The position numbers and the translations under genes were made by a program. From positions 1-6,119 of the forward strand of contig JAHIMN010000036.1 of NCBI GenBank assembly GCA_018896395.1: a DNA stretch of 6,119 nt, read 5' to 3'. Below are positions 5,637 to 6,119 of the stretch, piece after piece. Position 1 is the first letter of the stretch. Every line of letters begins with the position of its first letter. The notes under the pieces are model-generated. The model did not search any database. It was not told the origin of the DNA and saw nothing but the letters and a program-made list of their open reading frames with translations. Source of the stretch: Verrucomicrobiota bacterium (lineage in GTDB: Bacteria > Verrucomicrobiota > Kiritimatiellia > JAAZAB01).

Positions 5637-6119
5637 TCAGGGTGCAGCTCCTGCGGCCGGCGCGTGCGGTACGCCTTTGTATTCCTTGAAGGCCTCCAGC
5701 AATTGCCGGAATGAAGTTGGCTTGTATTTTTCAAAACTTTCTTCGTCCATGTAAACGAAGTCGTACTCCAAGTCTGTCTGCACACGGTTGATGTCTTCGC
5801 ACCATTGCCGCAGCCGCGCCATCTTCAGCGGCACGTCCAAATCTTCCTGCCCTTTGGTTTCGACAATGACAATCCGCTTGTCGGACAGCTTGACCATAAA
5901 ATCCGGGTAGTAGTTGGAAATGTCGCCTGCGGCGTTCACATAATCCAGTTTGAAATGGACGGCCAGGTAGTTCTTCGCATAAGAAACCACGTCGTTGCAA
6001 TCCTCCAGGAATGCGGCAAACCGAAGCTCCAGTCGGCTATCGCCGATGATTCGGTTGAAAACGCTTTTCTTCGGGACAAGGTAGCCCTGGTCCCTGGCTA
6101 CAAAAGGCCGGGTCCGGCG
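5637..6119 (-). CDS. C-terminal part of a type III restriction Res-like helicase/nuclease (partial)
   Basis: The frame is open from the window edge to TGA at 5637-5639, giving the last 160 residues; the N-terminal helicase part lies outside the window. An internal GTG at 5990 is not a credible start, because conserved-looking sequence continues upstream of it (GYLVPKKSVFNRIIGDSRLE, residues 12-31 of the fragment). The fragment contains a PD-(D/E)xK nuclease signature: NYYPDF (69-74, Asp73), a hydrophobic strand, then VETKG (86-90, Glu87 and Lys89), followed by QEDLDVPLKMARLRQWCEDIN. This block is typical of the C-terminus of type III restriction Res proteins and related DEAD/DEAH helicase-nucleases. 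It ends in a short Ala/Pro tail. Such proteins cut DNA with a partner Mod methyltransferase, which is not visible here. A solitary defence helicase-nuclease is also possible. Confidence 0.75.
   Translation of the reverse strand, partial: RRTRPFVARDQGYLVPKKSVFNRIIGDSRLELRFAAFLEDCNDVVSYAKNYLAVHFKLDYVNAAGDISNYYPDFMVKLSDKRIVIVETKGQEDLDVPLKMARLRQWCEDINRVQTDLEYDFVYMDEESFEKYKPTSFRQLLEAFKEYKGVPHAPAAGAAP

Noticed and set aside
3015..5714. An 899-codon open frame on the plus strand opposite clpB
   Set aside because: It is fully antisense to an unmistakable ClpB and runs into the restriction-type gene. Its His/Gln/Phe-rich translation has no domain-like pattern, and GC-rich codon use in clpB explains the lack of stops.

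Overview
This window holds ordinary bacterial housekeeping genes: lysine, folate and pantothenate biosynthesis on the plus strand, then the ClpB disaggregase and the end of a restriction-type helicase/nuclease on the minus strand. The gaps between the plus-strand genes are rich in small repeats. I see no new multi-gene system. The most unusual material is the repeat-laden leader between dapA and dapB.

Layout, plus strand: 2-43 is the probable last 13 codons of dapA. 44-423 is a gene-free stretch with several short perfect hairpins, a roughly 159-bp element with imperfect terminal inverted repeats, and a near-duplicated leader segment. Then come dapB (424-1254), folK (1260-1763, 5 bp behind dapB, with its ribosome-binding site inside the end of dapB), a 181-bp gap filled by a degenerate 7-mer repeat in inverted orientation, and panB (1945-2748). 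The gap at 2749-2933 carries three tandem 9-mers and no convincing terminator. Minus strand: clpB (5606-2934) runs convergently toward panB. It lies 30 bp downstream of the end of a gene (6119-5637, truncated by the window edge) that resembles the C-terminal PD-(D/E)xK nuclease part of type III restriction Res proteins.

How they work together: dapA and dapB encode consecutive steps of the diaminopimelate/lysine pathway. FolK makes the pyrophosphorylated pterin for folate. PanB makes ketopantoate for pantothenate/CoA using 5,10-methylenetetrahydrofolate, so FolK feeds the cofactor pool that PanB uses. ClpB is an ATP-driven disaggregase that normally works with DnaK. The restriction-type gene has no obvious functional link to it beyond adjacency.

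Organism: a moderately GC-rich bacterium with G/C-biased third codon positions. Many short interspersed intergenic repeats (TGTAGAGCCG-type hairpins, GTAGGAGG-type ends, GAGGTCAG-type and CACGGATAA-type tandem units) recall environmental genomes such as Verrucomicrobia/Kiritimatiellota/Lentisphaerota and similar lineages. This placement is a low-confidence impression, because no rRNA or other decisive marker is present.
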